Positions 44,094 to 53,317 are shown, counted from the first letter of the stretch. The stretch: DNA of 64,000 nt from CAZBNB01 sp964493245 (GCA_964493245.1 CAZBNB010000003.1:79193-143192); one strand, 5' to 3'. Translations and numbers: made by a program. Notes: generated from the sequence alone by a model not told the origin.

Positions 44094-45734
44094 ATGTCCG
44101 AAATCAGTATTGCCCAATATTTGCTTGATCGACTCGCCGAATTACGTATCTCAAATATATTTGGTGTTCCTGGGGATTATAATTTAGATTTGATGGATCA
44201 TGTCTTACAGGATAAGCGGTTTGATTGGATCGGAAATTGTAACGAATTAAACGCCGCTTATGCTGCAGATGGTTACGCCCGCGTACGTGGCATGGCTGCC
44301 GTCATCACGACGTTTGGTGTCGGTGAGCTCAGCGCTATCAATGGGATTGCTGGTAGCTACGCTGAACGAGTCCCGGTCGTACATATCGTTGGCTCTCCTG
44401 CAACCACCCTGACGCAAACCAATGCGATTCAACACCATACATTGGGTAATACGCATTTTTCTGTTTTTCGTGAAATCTATCACACATTCTGTGAAGTTGC
44501 TTTTATTTTAGATGATCTGGCCACCGCCGCCTCATTGATTGATGATGCACTGGTACAATGCTGGCTTAAAAAACGTCCTGTTTATTTGAGCTTACCCAGC
44601 AATTTAGTCAACGCGACCGTGCAAAAGCCAACAACACGGCTACATTTACAGTATCCAAACACGGATGCCGGTGTACTTGAGAAAGTGAGTCTACTCATTA
44701 GCGGTCTCATTTGCCAAGCACAATCACCGATGGTTCTGGCAGACACCAGTGTTACGGCTTATGGTATGCGCGCTTTATTGACTGCTTTTTTGCAGCAAAC
44801 ACAGATTCCCTGTGCCACCATGAATATGAGCCAAGGTATTTTTAATGAATCTTATCCTCATTTTTTAGGCATGTATGCGGGGAAATTTAGTAGCTCTGGT
44901 GTAGAAAAATACTTAGAAACAGCCGATTGTTTGATTTGCTTTGGTGCGTTGCGCCCTGATTTTCATTCAGGTTTATTGACAGCCCCATTAGAAGACAAAA
45001 CCGTCATTGAAATTCACTTCGATCATGTGGTTATTGATGAAACAACTTATCAGGACATTTATTTTGATGCATTATTACCAACGCTCACGAAAGCACTAAC
45101 CCAGTATCATTACACTAATCACTTTAAGCGACCAACTAGCAAGACACCTACCACACCGAAAGACATTATCAATCAACATGATTTCTGGCAAAGATTATCT
45201 ACCTTTCTTCAGCCACAAGATATACTGCTAGCAGATATTGGCACCCCCATTTTTGGGTTATTAGGAATATCTCTTCCTGATGATATCACCGTGATTACAC
45301 AACCCTTATGGGCATCGATTGGCTATACATTACCAGCTGGCTTAGGGGCTGCTTTAGCCGATAAAACACGCCGCACATTGATTATTATCGGTGATGGCGC
45401 ACTACAAACCACCGCTCAAGAGTTTTCCAGTATCATGCGTCATGGTTTAAACACCATGGTCTTCATATTAGATAATAATGGTTATAGTATTGAGCGTGCG
45501 ATTCATGAGCCTGATTTAGATTACAATGATATCCACCCTTGGGATTATCAAACATTGCCTCACGTGTTTGGAAAAAATGTTTATACCGCTTTGATAAACA
45601 CCTGCGCTGAGTTAGAAAAAGAGCTAACACATTCGCACACCATCACAGACAAAGTCTGTGTGCTGCAAATTAAGCTTCACCCAAACGATTATCCCGATGT
45701 TTTATTAAGCTTAAGGCGTGCTGTCATTAAATAA
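44094..45734 (+). CDS. Thiamine-diphosphate-dependent 2-oxo-acid decarboxylase (pyruvate/indolepyruvate decarboxylase type)
   Basis: A 546-residue enzyme of the PDC/IpdC/KdcA group that decarboxylates a 2-oxo acid to an aldehyde. The N-terminal FGVPGDYNLDLMD, catalytic Glu in GNCNELNAAYAADGYAR, the HHTLG pair of histidines, and the TPP/Mg motif GDGALQ...NNGYSIERAIHEP are all present. NDIHPWDYQ resembles indolepyruvate/branched-chain enzymes more than ethanol-type pyruvate decarboxylase, but the substrate cannot be fixed. The ATG at 44094 has better spacing to GAAGG than the one at 44088. Its 3' end overlaps gshB by 46 bp. The gene is unusual in this kind of bacterium; transfer is possible. 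Confidence 0.85.
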   Translation: MSEISIAQYLLDRLAELRISNIFGVPGDYNLDLMDHVLQDKRFDWIGNCNELNAAYAADGYARVRGMAAVITTFGVGELSAINGIAGSYAERVPVVHIVGSPATTLTQTNAIQHHTLGNTHFSVFREIYHTFCEVAFILDDLATAASLIDDALVQCWLKKRPVYLSLPSNLVNATVQKPTTRLHLQYPNTDAGVLEKVSLLISGLICQAQSPMVLADTSVTAYGMRALLTAFLQQTQIPCATMNMSQGIFNESYPHFLGMYAGKFSSSGVEKYLETADCLICFGALRPDFHSGLLTAPLEDKTVIEIHFDHVVIDETTYQDIYFDALLPTLTKALTQYHYTNHFKRPTSKTPTTPKDIINQHDFWQRLSTFLQPQDILLADIGTPIFGLLGISLPDDITVITQPLWASIGYTLPAGLGAALADKTRRTLIIIGDGALQTTAQEFSSIMRHGLNTMVFILDNNGYSIERAIHEPDLDYNDIHPWDYQTLPHVFGKNVYTALINTCAELEKELTHSHTITDKVCVLQIKLHPNDYPDVLLSLRRAVIK

Positions 45735-46657
45735 TGAAGATAAGCGCCTGCAATATCTTCGCCCGTCTCGCGTGCTACTTCTCGAATACAGGTGGGGCTA
45801 GTCACATTGATTTCTGTTAGGTGCTGACCAATCACATCAATCCCAACAAAACCCAAGCCCTTCTCTTCAAGCATCGGAGCTATCTGTGCACAGATCTGTT
45901 TATCGTGAGCGGTTAATGGGACAACTTTACCATGCCCACCAGCTGCCAAATTACCACGGCTTTCACCGGGCGCTGGAAATCTCGCCAGAGCATGGGATAC
46001 GGGTTTACCGGCTATCAGTAAAATCCGCTTATCGCCCTCGGTATAAATTTCTGGAATAAAACGTTGTGCCATGATCAGCTGCTGCTGTTGTACTGTTAAA
46101 AGATCTAAAATAACAGATAAATTACGCCCATCTTCACTCACATGAAAAACACTTTGACCTCCCATGCCATCCAAGCGCTTGAATATCACATTGCGATGTT
46201 CCGCCCAAAACGCTTTGAGTTGGGTGATATTGGCTGATACCAATGTTTTAGGAATCAGTGAAGGATATTGTAACGTGATCATTTTTTCATTGACATCACG
46301 TAAACCGCGAGGCTGATTAGCGACCAGCACGCCGGATCTTTCTGCAAGCTCTAATAAATTGAGCGCATAAAGATAAGCCATATTCACCGGTGGATCTTTG
46401 CGCACTAAGATAATATCAAAGGTAGACAGCGCATGTTCACCTAATGATTTTGATGCGTACCATGGTGTATCAGCCAAATCAAATAACACTATGTCGTGTA
46501 CCTGCGCATAGGGCTCACCATTTTGACAAAATAAATCATCCAAGGTGAAATACACACATTCCCAACCCATTTTTTGAGCCGACTCAATCATCGCCAAGGT
46601 TGAATCTTTATAAGGTGTCAGAGTCTTTAATGGATCCATCAAAATAGCTAGTTTCAT
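45689..46657 (-). CDS. gshB: Glutathione synthase
   Basis: A 322-residue ATP-grasp enzyme joining gamma-glutamylcysteine and glycine. MKLAILMDPLKTLTPYKDST is the typical start, which sets ATG 46657 rather than the frame's upstream limit at 46693. ATP-grasp motifs: VIFKRLDGMGGQSVFHV, KRILLIAGKPV, and EINVTSPTCIREV at the end. It follows trmL by 5 bp and overlaps the convergent decarboxylase gene. Its partner gshA is at 51-52 kb. Confidence 0.95.
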   Translation of the reverse strand: MKLAILMDPLKTLTPYKDSTLAMIESAQKMGWECVYFTLDDLFCQNGEPYAQVHDIVLFDLADTPWYASKSLGEHALSTFDIILVRKDPPVNMAYLYALNLLELAERSGVLVANQPRGLRDVNEKMITLQYPSLIPKTLVSANITQLKAFWAEHRNVIFKRLDGMGGQSVFHVSEDGRNLSVILDLLTVQQQQLIMAQRFIPEIYTEGDKRILLIAGKPVSHALARFPAPGESRGNLAAGGHGKVVPLTAHDKQICAQIAPMLEEKGLGFVGIDVIGQHLTEINVTSPTCIREVARETGEDIAGAYLHYLMTARLKLNKTSG

Positions 46658-46662
46658 CGCCC

Positions 46663-47115
46663 TCACCCTCCCTGAAATCCTAATTGTCGCCATGCTTCAA
46701 ACAAGGTAATCGCCACCGCATTGGACAAATTTAAACTACGGCTTTCAGGCCGCATGGGAATGCGAATACCGGTAAAATAAGCTCGCAGTGAGGCAGGTAA
46801 CCCTCGTGTTTCAGGTCCAAAAAGGAATAAATCATCATCTTGATATTGAACCGCGGTATAACAGGTGTCAGATTTTGTTGAACAGGCAAATATGCGCCTA
46901 TGTTGGTTTTTTTGTATAAACTCTGACTCATTATCATAATGTATCACATTTGCCCATTCATGATAATCTAAACCAGCGCGCCGCATGCGTTTATCATCTA
47001 GCGCAAACCCCAATGGGTGGATTAAATGTAATTGGGCACCGCTATTCGCACAAAGACGGATGATATTGCCCGTGTTAGGTGGGATTTCTGGTTGAAATAA
47101 AGCAACGTGTAGCAT
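46663..47115 (-). CDS. trmL: tRNA (cytidine/uridine-34-2'-O)-methyltransferase TrmL
   Basis: A 150-residue SPOUT-class enzyme methylating the wobble ribose of tRNA(Leu) isoacceptors. Knot motifs are present: PEIPPNTGNIIRLCAN, DDLFLFGPETRGLP and IPMRPESRSLNLSNAVAI. Length is normal. It lies in an apparent mlaA-trmL-gshB run with gaps of 2 and 5 bp. Confidence 0.95.
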   Translation of the reverse strand: MLHVALFQPEIPPNTGNIIRLCANSGAQLHLIHPLGFALDDKRMRRAGLDYHEWANVIHYDNESEFIQKNQHRRIFACSTKSDTCYTAVQYQDDDLFLFGPETRGLPASLRAYFTGIRIPMRPESRSLNLSNAVAITLFEAWRQLGFQGG

Positions 47116-47117
47116 GT

Positions 47118-47924
47118 TTACGCCGTGGTTAGGGGAAATTTTGAAGGAGTTCCGTTTGCTGGCTTTTGTTGTAATAACTGATCACCTTTCGATTTATCGT
47201 CATTGGATTTATCGTCATTTTCATCAACATACAACTCACCATTATCCGGCTGTTCACCGGTGATTAAGAAATGACGATGTTGCAAATAAGCATCACGCAT
47301 AAACGCGTATTTATCAATCGCATCATTCATTAGTTTTTCAGTCTCTAACATCTGCGATCGCAAGTCGACGTAACGCACACCCATTAAAGCGTAAATAAGT
47401 GTATCCGACGGCAAATAGGGATAAGGCGTAAAAAAAGTATAATCAAATAGCATGCCCATGCCATCTCGTATGGTACTGGGTCCTAGGAAAGGAATCATCA
47501 CATAAGGAGAGTGCTTATCTCCCCATTGCGCAAAAGTCAGGCCCAAATCATTACTATGGGGCGGTAAACCGAACGTACTGGCCGGATCGAAAATACCCGC
47601 AATCCCAAGCGTAGAATTGATAAAAAAGCGCCAAGTGTCTTTAATCACAGCATTACCCTTGGCTTGCAAAATATCGTTCGCAATCGTTGGCAACATATTG
47701 ACGTTATTGTACGCATTATTAATGCCCGCACGAACTTTAGCGGGCACCACCGTGACATACATTTTGGCTGTTGGTTTCAAAAACATCTTATCGACTTCAC
47801 TGTTAAACGCATAAATTTTGCGATTAACAGACTCATAAGGATCATCCGGATGCGGGCCTGGTTTGACGCAAGACTGCAACAATGAAAAACCACACATTAG
47901 TAAGGTGATCGCGTATTTTTTCAT
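47118..47924 (-). CDS. mlaA: Outer-membrane lipid-asymmetry lipoprotein MlaA (VacJ)
   Basis: A 268-residue lipoprotein (lipobox LLQSC, Cys19) that removes misplaced phospholipids from the outer leaflet. DPYESVNRKIYAFNSEVDK and INNAYNNVNMLPTIANDILQ are conserved; later DLGLTFAQWG and GPYVMIPFLGPS-like sequence (SPYVMIPFLGPST) confirm the family. The C-terminal 40 residues are charged and repetitive (NDDKSNDDKSKGDQ). The rest of the Mla transporter is not in the window. The exported jelly-roll-like gene ends 2 bp upstream. Confidence 0.93.
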   Translation of the reverse strand: MKKYAITLLMCGFSLLQSCVKPGPHPDDPYESVNRKIYAFNSEVDKMFLKPTAKMYVTVVPAKVRAGINNAYNNVNMLPTIANDILQAKGNAVIKDTWRFFINSTLGIAGIFDPASTFGLPPHSNDLGLTFAQWGDKHSPYVMIPFLGPSTIRDGMGMLFDYTFFTPYPYLPSDTLIYALMGVRYVDLRSQMLETEKLMNDAIDKYAFMRDAYLQHRHFLITGEQPDNGELYVDENDDKSNDDKSKGDQLLQQKPANGTPSKFPLTTA

Positions 47925-47926
47925 GT

Positions 47927-48439
47927 TTAGTTTAATCGATAAATAGTGAACGTCATGCTGGTAATAGCCGGTCTACCATCTGCAGGGGGAATCGTCATTA
48001 ATCCAAAAGCGGGATCAGATCCTGCAAAACCGACACTGATCGAGTCACCAGCATTTAAGTGTACAATATTTTGGCAAACAACAGTTGACGTGTCTTGACC
48101 AGATACAGAGCTACGTGAGCCAGTATTGGGCAGTGCCACACCATTTTTAACTAACCAAAGATCGACCGTCCCTGTCGCTGATGTACTCTTGACAGCCCCT
48201 GCTTGCCCGGCAGCAATAATAAAGTAAAAGCCACTGTTTTTGACTGTCACTTTATTGAGCGCATTACCAATGTTTTGAATGCCATCAACCGTTTCTAAAG
48301 AAGCTAAATTCGTCGCACTGACTGCGGGTTGATTTTGCAAGCTGGTTAACTGGGTGTACTCAATGGGACCAGCCAATAAGGCTGTCGAAGAAATCAAACT
48401 CATACCACCCAATACCCAACGTAATACGTTGCTTTTCAT
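47927..48439 (-). CDS. Exported protein with C1q/TNF-like jelly-roll features
   Basis: A 170-residue secreted or periplasmic protein. ATG 48439 follows AAGGAGCACGAT and opens a standard signal peptide (MKSNVLRWVLGGMSLIS, cleavage near LLAG). The mature domain has strand-rich segments as in bacterial C1q-like jelly rolls: NSGFYFIIAAGQAG, VDLWLVKNGVALPNTGS, VVCQNIVHLNAGDSISVGF, and a terminal SMTFTIYRLN. Function unknown; such folds form trimers and act in surface adhesion. It probably shares a transcript with mlaA. Confidence 0.7.
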   Translation of the reverse strand: MKSNVLRWVLGGMSLISSTALLAGPIEYTQLTSLQNQPAVSATNLASLETVDGIQNIGNALNKVTVKNSGFYFIIAAGQAGAVKSTSATGTVDLWLVKNGVALPNTGSRSSVSGQDTSTVVCQNIVHLNAGDSISVGFAGSDPAFGLMTIPPADGRPAITSMTFTIYRLN

Positions 48440-48610
48440 ATCGTGCTCCTTGAAGTAAATGCAGACAAATTCCAATGTTTAACATACTAAACTGTTTTCA
48501 AAGATTATGGTATAGTTGCTCGAAATATCTTAGCTACTCACCGCTTTATTGCTGCTGCAATACGCTTTCACCGGGCATTTACCCAATAAACTTCAAAATG
48601 CACTAAAAAA

Positions 48611-48780
48611 GCGGAAAATATGGTGCCAGAAGCTTCGCGGGGTTTGAGGTATGCTTTAACAGGACACGCGAGACACATCCATGTCGCTCGATGACCGCCA
48701 TTCCTGGTAGCCGAAGGTTCTGAAAGCCTACCCCAAACCCCGCGAAGCTTTCATTCAGGCATTTTGCCGCAGCTTTTTGG
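48611..48780. repeat. Palindromic element R4, copy 2
   Basis: About 170 bp between the jelly-roll gene and uvrD. The arms (AGCTTCGCGGGGTTTGAGG and its imperfect mirror ending CCCCGCGAAGCT) enclose a loop with ACACATCCATGTCGCTCG, the same loop as copy 1 at 17458-17622. The arm sequences differ from copy 1 on both sides so that most pairing is kept. It occupies about half of the 369-bp gap 48440-48808; the remainder holds the uvrD promoter region. Confidence 0.82.
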
Positions 48781-48808
48781 TTGAGTTAATTTTCATAATG
48801 GAATCAAT

Positions 48809-50962
48809 ATGATCAGTGATACCTGGATCAATAAACTAAATGAACGTCAACGTGCAGCTGTCATTGCACCATTGGGGAATGCTCTGGTACTAGCAGGCGC
48901 TGGCAGCGGAAAGACCCGTGTTTTAGTCAGTCGCATTGCTTGGTTGATGAATGAAGCGGATGTATCACCGCATCGTTTATTGGCTGTCACTTTCACCAAT
49001 AAAGCCGCGAATGAAATGAAAGCGCGCTTGGGTCAGCTCATGAATACCTCTGTCGCCGGGCTTTGGGTCGGAACTTTTCATAGTATCTGCCATCGTATGT
49101 TGCGACTGCATCATCACGAAGCAGGTTTACCTGAGGGCTTTCATATTTTAGACAGTGATGATCAAGAGCGTCTTATCAAACGGGTCATTGCCAATTTAAA
49201 CCTCAACGCAGAACAATGGCCAGCCAGAGCGGCACAAAGTTTTATTAATTCTCAAAAAGATGAAGGATTGCGTGCTAAACATGTACATGTATCGCCTTAT
49301 GGTCCAAGCCGTGTGTGGTTACAAATATACCAAGCTTACGAGCAAATGTGTCAAACAGCCGGTGTGATTGATTTTGCTGAGCTGATATTGCGTAGCGTGG
49401 AGTTATTACGTGACCATCCTGATTTGCAACAAACGTATCAGCAACGCTTCCAAGCGATTTTAATCGATGAGTTTCAAGACACGAACACAGTACAATATGC
49501 TTGGATTCGGCTCCTAAGCAGCGCTCAAACCAGCGTGATGGTTGTCGGCGATGACGATCAATCCATTTACGGTTGGCGTGGTGCTAAAATTGAAAATATC
49601 CAACGATTTACACAAGACTTTAATCAAGTTCAAGTCATCCGTTTAGAGCAAAATTATCGCTCTACTTCCGTGATTCTGGATGCAGCCAATGCCTTGATTA
49701 CACACAATCAAACCCGCATGGGTAAAGATTTGTGGACAGACAGTAATCCCGGGGAAACCATTGATGTATTTCGTGCCTTTAATGAATTTGATGAAGCACG
49801 CTATATCAGTGAGTCGATAAAAAATCGCATCAACCAGGGGCAAGCGTATACCGATTTTGCCATATTATATCGAGCCAATGCGCAGTCACGCGTCATTGAA
49901 GAGGCCTTTTTACACACAGGCATCCCATACCGTATCTATGGTGGATTACGTTTTTACGAACGTGCAGAAATCAAAGACAGCCTTGGATACTTGCGGATGC
50001 TGGCTAATCCAGAAGACAATGCAGCCTTTGAGCGTGTGGTTAATTTCCCAACACGTGGCATTGGTGAAAAAACATTGGAGGAAATTCGCGCGCTTGCCAG
50101 AGATCACACACAATCGATGTGGCGTGCAGCATCGGAACTTATCAATGGTCAGCGTTTACCGCAACGAGCACATACGGCATTAAGTCAATTCATGAAATTG
50201 ATTCATGATTTACGCCTAGAAACACGCTCACTGAGTCTTGAAGAGCAAGTTAGCTTAACACTGGAACGTAGCGGATTAAAAAATCATTTTTTAAATTTAA
50301 AAGGCGAGCAAGCCGAATCAAAACTACAAAATTTACAAGAGTTAGTAAACGCTGCGCGTGAATTTCGCGATGAAGAGTTTTCTGAAGAAACAAGCAGCTT
50401 GGTTTCTTTCTTAGCCCATACATCACTAGAAGCAGGAGATCATCAAGCGGCAGAACAAGATAGTTATGTACACATGATGACATTACATGCAGCAAAAGGA
50501 TTAGAGTTTCCGGTGGTGTTTATGGTTGGCATGGAGGAAGGCTTATTTCCTGGTCGACAAAGCATGGAAGAGCCAAAACGCTTAGAAGAAGAAAGGCGCT
50601 TATGTTACGTGGGTATGACGCGCGCCATGCAAAAGCTTATTTTGTCTTATGCTGAAATACGTAGACAGTATGGCCGTGAAGAAAGGCATTCTCCATCGCG
50701 ATTCCTCGGTGAAATTCCCAAGCATTTGCTGCACGAAATTCGCATGAAAAACAATTATCAGTCTCAAAATGCAGCGTTTCCTGCTATGACAGACGAAACA
50801 TCTGGCTTTCGTTTAGGTCAGACAGTCTCTCATCCCAAATTTGGCAACGGGGTTGTACTAGCGATTGAAGGCAGCGGCGAACACACGCGCATCCAAGTCA
50901 ACTTTGCAAAACAAGGCACCAAATGGCTGGTCTTGGCGTATGCGAATTTGGTTGTTAATTAA
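48809..50962 (+). CDS. uvrD: DNA helicase II (UvrD/PcrA type)
   Basis: A 717-residue superfamily 1A 3'-5' helicase for nucleotide-excision and mismatch repair. Motifs in order: Q-motif LNERQRAAV, Walker A AGAGSGKTRVL, Ia TFTNKAANEMK, Walker B ILIDEFQDTN, GDDDQSIYGWRGA, LEQNYRS, MTLHAAKGLEF and EERRLCYVGMTRA. The C-terminal Tudor-like domain ends it (GQTVSHPKFGNGVVLAIEG). Length matches E. coli UvrD. It stands alone behind the R4 element. Confidence 0.95.
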   Translation: MISDTWINKLNERQRAAVIAPLGNALVLAGAGSGKTRVLVSRIAWLMNEADVSPHRLLAVTFTNKAANEMKARLGQLMNTSVAGLWVGTFHSICHRMLRLHHHEAGLPEGFHILDSDDQERLIKRVIANLNLNAEQWPARAAQSFINSQKDEGLRAKHVHVSPYGPSRVWLQIYQAYEQMCQTAGVIDFAELILRSVELLRDHPDLQQTYQQRFQAILIDEFQDTNTVQYAWIRLLSSAQTSVMVVGDDDQSIYGWRGAKIENIQRFTQDFNQVQVIRLEQNYRSTSVILDAANALITHNQTRMGKDLWTDSNPGETIDVFRAFNEFDEARYISESIKNRINQGQAYTDFAILYRANAQSRVIEEAFLHTGIPYRIYGGLRFYERAEIKDSLGYLRMLANPEDNAAFERVVNFPTRGIGEKTLEEIRALARDHTQSMWRAASELINGQRLPQRAHTALSQFMKLIHDLRLETRSLSLEEQVSLTLERSGLKNHFLNLKGEQAESKLQNLQELVNAAREFRDEEFSEETSSLVSFLAHTSLEAGDHQAAEQDSYVHMMTLHAAKGLEFPVVFMVGMEEGLFPGRQSMEEPKRLEEERRLCYVGMTRAMQKLILSYAEIRRQYGREERHSPSRFLGEIPKHLLHEIRMKNNYQSQNAAFPAMTDETSGFRLGQTVSHPKFGNGVVLAIEGSGEHTRIQVNFAKQGTKWLVLAYANLVVN

Positions 50963-50969
50963 AAGTAAA

Positions 50970-51006
50970 GTTCTCCGATGTTCAAGAGCGAGGCCGTAAG
51001 CGATTA
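50970..51006. repeat. One-armed fragment of repeat R5
   Basis: GTTCTCCGATGTTCAAGAGC then GAGGCCGTAAGCGATTA matches the right arm of the 19501-19759 palindrome with several changes. It lies between convergent uvrD and gshA; no mirrored arm is present. Confidence 0.55.
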
Positions 51007-51068
51007 CATTACAATGAAAAATCGGGCTTTACAAAAAAAGCCTCGTCACCTTATCCAAAAGCTTTTTA

Positions 51069-52349
51069 TTACGCTCCTAAAGCAATAATTTCGCGTGAAG
51101 CAGCCATCGCTGCCAAACGCGCTATCACACCATACGCATAAAAGCGATTCAGAGGATCCACGCACTCCCGATTATTCGATGGCGTATTGCAAGCTTTCTC
51201 AAATGCTTGTGGCTCAAAATGCATACCCGGTGCATTTAAATTCTCATCCACACCACGCCCCTGATGTACTCGATAAAAGCCACCCACAACGAATTGACCT
51301 AACATGTAAACAACCGGCTCCGCCACAGCCCTATCCTGAGTGGTTTCAGCGCTATAAACCCCTTCTTGTAAAATGACACGGCTCACTTTTTGTCGCCCTT
51401 TGGTTGTAGCCATACTTGTGCGTTGCTTTCTATTGAGCTGCAATACAGCACTGGCATCACGAATCGTCATTACACTCATGCCATAAGTGCCATTATCTGC
51501 TTTCATTACAACAAAAGGCTTCTGTTGAATATCATACAATCGATATTGCGTTTCGATACGCGAGAGTAATTGATGAACCGCTTCTGCGACTCGCTCAACA
51601 CCCGTTTGCTGCATAAAATCAATGTCATCTTCTACACTAAACAGTGGGTTAATAAGCCATGGGTCTAAATCAATCTGCTGTGTGAATTCAGTAACCACTT
51701 GATTGTAAAATTCAAAATGATTTGATTTTAATCGTGACGCCCAACCCAGCTGCGTTAAAGGCTCAATACGTTGTTGTAAATTTTGTAAAATGGGTGGAAC
51801 ACCTGCTGACAGATCGTTATTTAAAAGCACCAGACAAGGATCGTAATCCGCTAATCCCACGCGATCTCCATGACGAACCAACGGCTCAATACGCAAAATA
51901 TCACCTTTTTCCGTGGTGATTTCAAACGCTTCCACGACCGTTTCATCCAAACTACCAAGACGTACGTTATAGCCAGCTTTGATAAAAATATCGCGTAATA
52001 CGGCAAGACTTTGTTGGTAAAAAAGATTACGTGTATGGCTTTCTGGTATGAGTAAAATACTGGTACAGTTATACCCTAAAATAGATTGTACCGCTTGCAC
52101 ACACATAGGCATAAAATCAGGGTTTAAGTTATTAAATCCTGCTGGAAATAAATTGGTATCAACCGGCGCAAGCTTATAGCCCGCATGCCGTAAATCAACC
52201 GATGTCATAATGGGAGGCGAAGAAGCTATCCATTGGTTACGAAACCAAGTTTCAATCTTATTAACATGACTTAAAATGACTTCCTCAACTGGAAACAAAG
52301 GCCCAGAGTGCGCCGTGGTAAGCCGTGGTTGGGGAATATCAATAAGCAT
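51069..52349 (-). CDS. gshA: Glutamate--cysteine ligase, proteobacterial (Acidithiobacillus-type) family
   Basis: A 426-residue enzyme for the first step of glutathione synthesis, of the class first described in Acidithiobacillus ferrooxidans rather than the E. coli GshA class. Features: SVDLRHAGYKLAPVDTNLFP near the start, KADNGTYGMSVMTI and GRGVDENLNAPGMHF. ATG 52349 is preceded by AAGGACA, which favours it over the frame limit at 52379. Length is typical. gshB lies 5 kb away in another unit. Confidence 0.9.
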   Translation of the reverse strand: MLIDIPQPRLTTAHSGPLFPVEEVILSHVNKIETWFRNQWIASSPPIMTSVDLRHAGYKLAPVDTNLFPAGFNNLNPDFMPMCVQAVQSILGYNCTSILLIPESHTRNLFYQQSLAVLRDIFIKAGYNVRLGSLDETVVEAFEITTEKGDILRIEPLVRHGDRVGLADYDPCLVLLNNDLSAGVPPILQNLQQRIEPLTQLGWASRLKSNHFEFYNQVVTEFTQQIDLDPWLINPLFSVEDDIDFMQQTGVERVAEAVHQLLSRIETQYRLYDIQQKPFVVMKADNGTYGMSVMTIRDASAVLQLNRKQRTSMATTKGRQKVSRVILQEGVYSAETTQDRAVAEPVVYMLGQFVVGGFYRVHQGRGVDENLNAPGMHFEPQAFEKACNTPSNNRECVDPLNRFYAYGVIARLAAMAASREIIALGA

Positions 52350-52438
52350 ATCTGTCCTTAATTTATATACAAAACCCAATGAACTGTATCACAATTAAAA
52401 ATGATCTCAATAACTTGATAAAAATGGCGATTAAGCCT

Positions 52439-52608
52439 GGGTAAACGCATCTAATCGCGTCATATAAAGCCACTTTGTATTATTTTCGCCCTTTATGCGC
52501 GTAATCCAGATTACGATCTTAATTAACATTGTATGGATCCTGCGCATAAAGCGCAGGATGTAGCCCCAAAAGCGGTGATTTTTGTTCAAAAATTAGATGC
52601 GTTTTCCC
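52439..52608. repeat. Palindromic element R7
   Basis: GGGTAAACGCATCTAAT at 52439-52455 is mirrored by ATTAGATGCGTTTTCCC at 52592-52608, with an inner hairpin around CCTGCGCATAAAGCGCAGG near 52540-52560 and an inner GCGTAATCCAGATTACG. No coding sequence and no second copy in the window. Target duplication not evident. Confidence 0.65.
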
Positions 52609-52654
52609 TATCGATTAAGCTTTGACACCATATTTAAGACGCTAGGATCTCGCA

Positions 52655-52861
52655 GGTTTCGCGTTTAGGCTGCGTTGTTTTGTTTAGCGGGTTGCGGGAG
52701 CGCCACTTTTCAAGCTGTTTTACGGGGTAAAAAGCACAGGGATGTGCTTTTTAGCGCCTTTGAGCGGGAAGCGAATAGGCGGCGGCCCCGTAAAACAGCT
52801 TGAAAAGTGGATTAAGCGGACGCTCCCGCTAAACAAAACAACGCAGCCTAAACGCGAAACC
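52655..52861. repeat. Long palindromic element R6
   Basis: About 207 bp. The left arm starts GGTTTCGCGTTTAGGCTGCG and the right arm ends CGCAGCCTAAACGCGAAACC. An inner pair of 25-bp perfect arms (CCACTTTTCAAGCTGTTTTA mirrored by TAAAACAGCTTGAAAAGTGG) surrounds a loop with AAAGCACAGGGATGTGCTTT. It is the only copy in the window. With R7 it fills most of the 594-bp gap between gshA and the rhodanese gene; the remainder is the promoter region of the latter. Confidence 0.8.
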
Positions 52862-52943
52862 TTTCTCCGATCTTAGCTCCTCAAATCTAGCATTTTGAAT
52901 GATTACAGGTATAATCTATTCGTTCGCTTAAAGAGGATTTATC

Positions 52944-53291
52944 TTGGATAACAAAAACAGTATTCAAACCATCAGTGTTCACGAATTAAAAAAAGCCTAC
53001 GACAATCCATCTGGTATTCACCTCATTGATGTGCGCGAATTAGACGAATGGAATGAGCAGCATATTCCAGGGGCTATTCACATTCCAAAAGATGTGCTGC
53101 CAAAGATGATTGAAGAAACCATCCCTGAACATACCCAAACAATTTATCTCCATTGCCGTGGAGGCGTGCGCTCTTTGCATGCGGCCAATTGCCTATTAGA
53201 AATGGGGTATCAGAAAGTATATTCTGTCGATGGCGGCATTATAGAGTGGATAAACGCAGGGTATCCGGTACAATCCACTTTTCAAAAATAA
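52944..53291 (+). CDS. Rhodanese-like sulfurtransferase, single domain
   Basis: A 115-residue cytosolic rhodanese domain. LIDVRELDEWNEQHIPGAIHIP and the active-site loop LHCRGGVRS with the persulfide cysteine are intact; VYSVDGGIIEWINAGYPV ends the fold. The start codon is TTG at 52944, supported by AGAGGA seven bases upstream and by the lack of any suitable ATG. It leads a same-strand run into a second rhodanese gene, grxC and secB. Confidence 0.88.
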   Translation: MDNKNSIQTISVHELKKAYDNPSGIHLIDVRELDEWNEQHIPGAIHIPKDVLPKMIEETIPEHTQTIYLHCRGGVRSLHAANCLLEMGYQKVYSVDGGIIEWINAGYPVQSTFQK

Positions 53292-53317
53292 TCATTTTTT
53301 GTTATTAAGGTATATTT

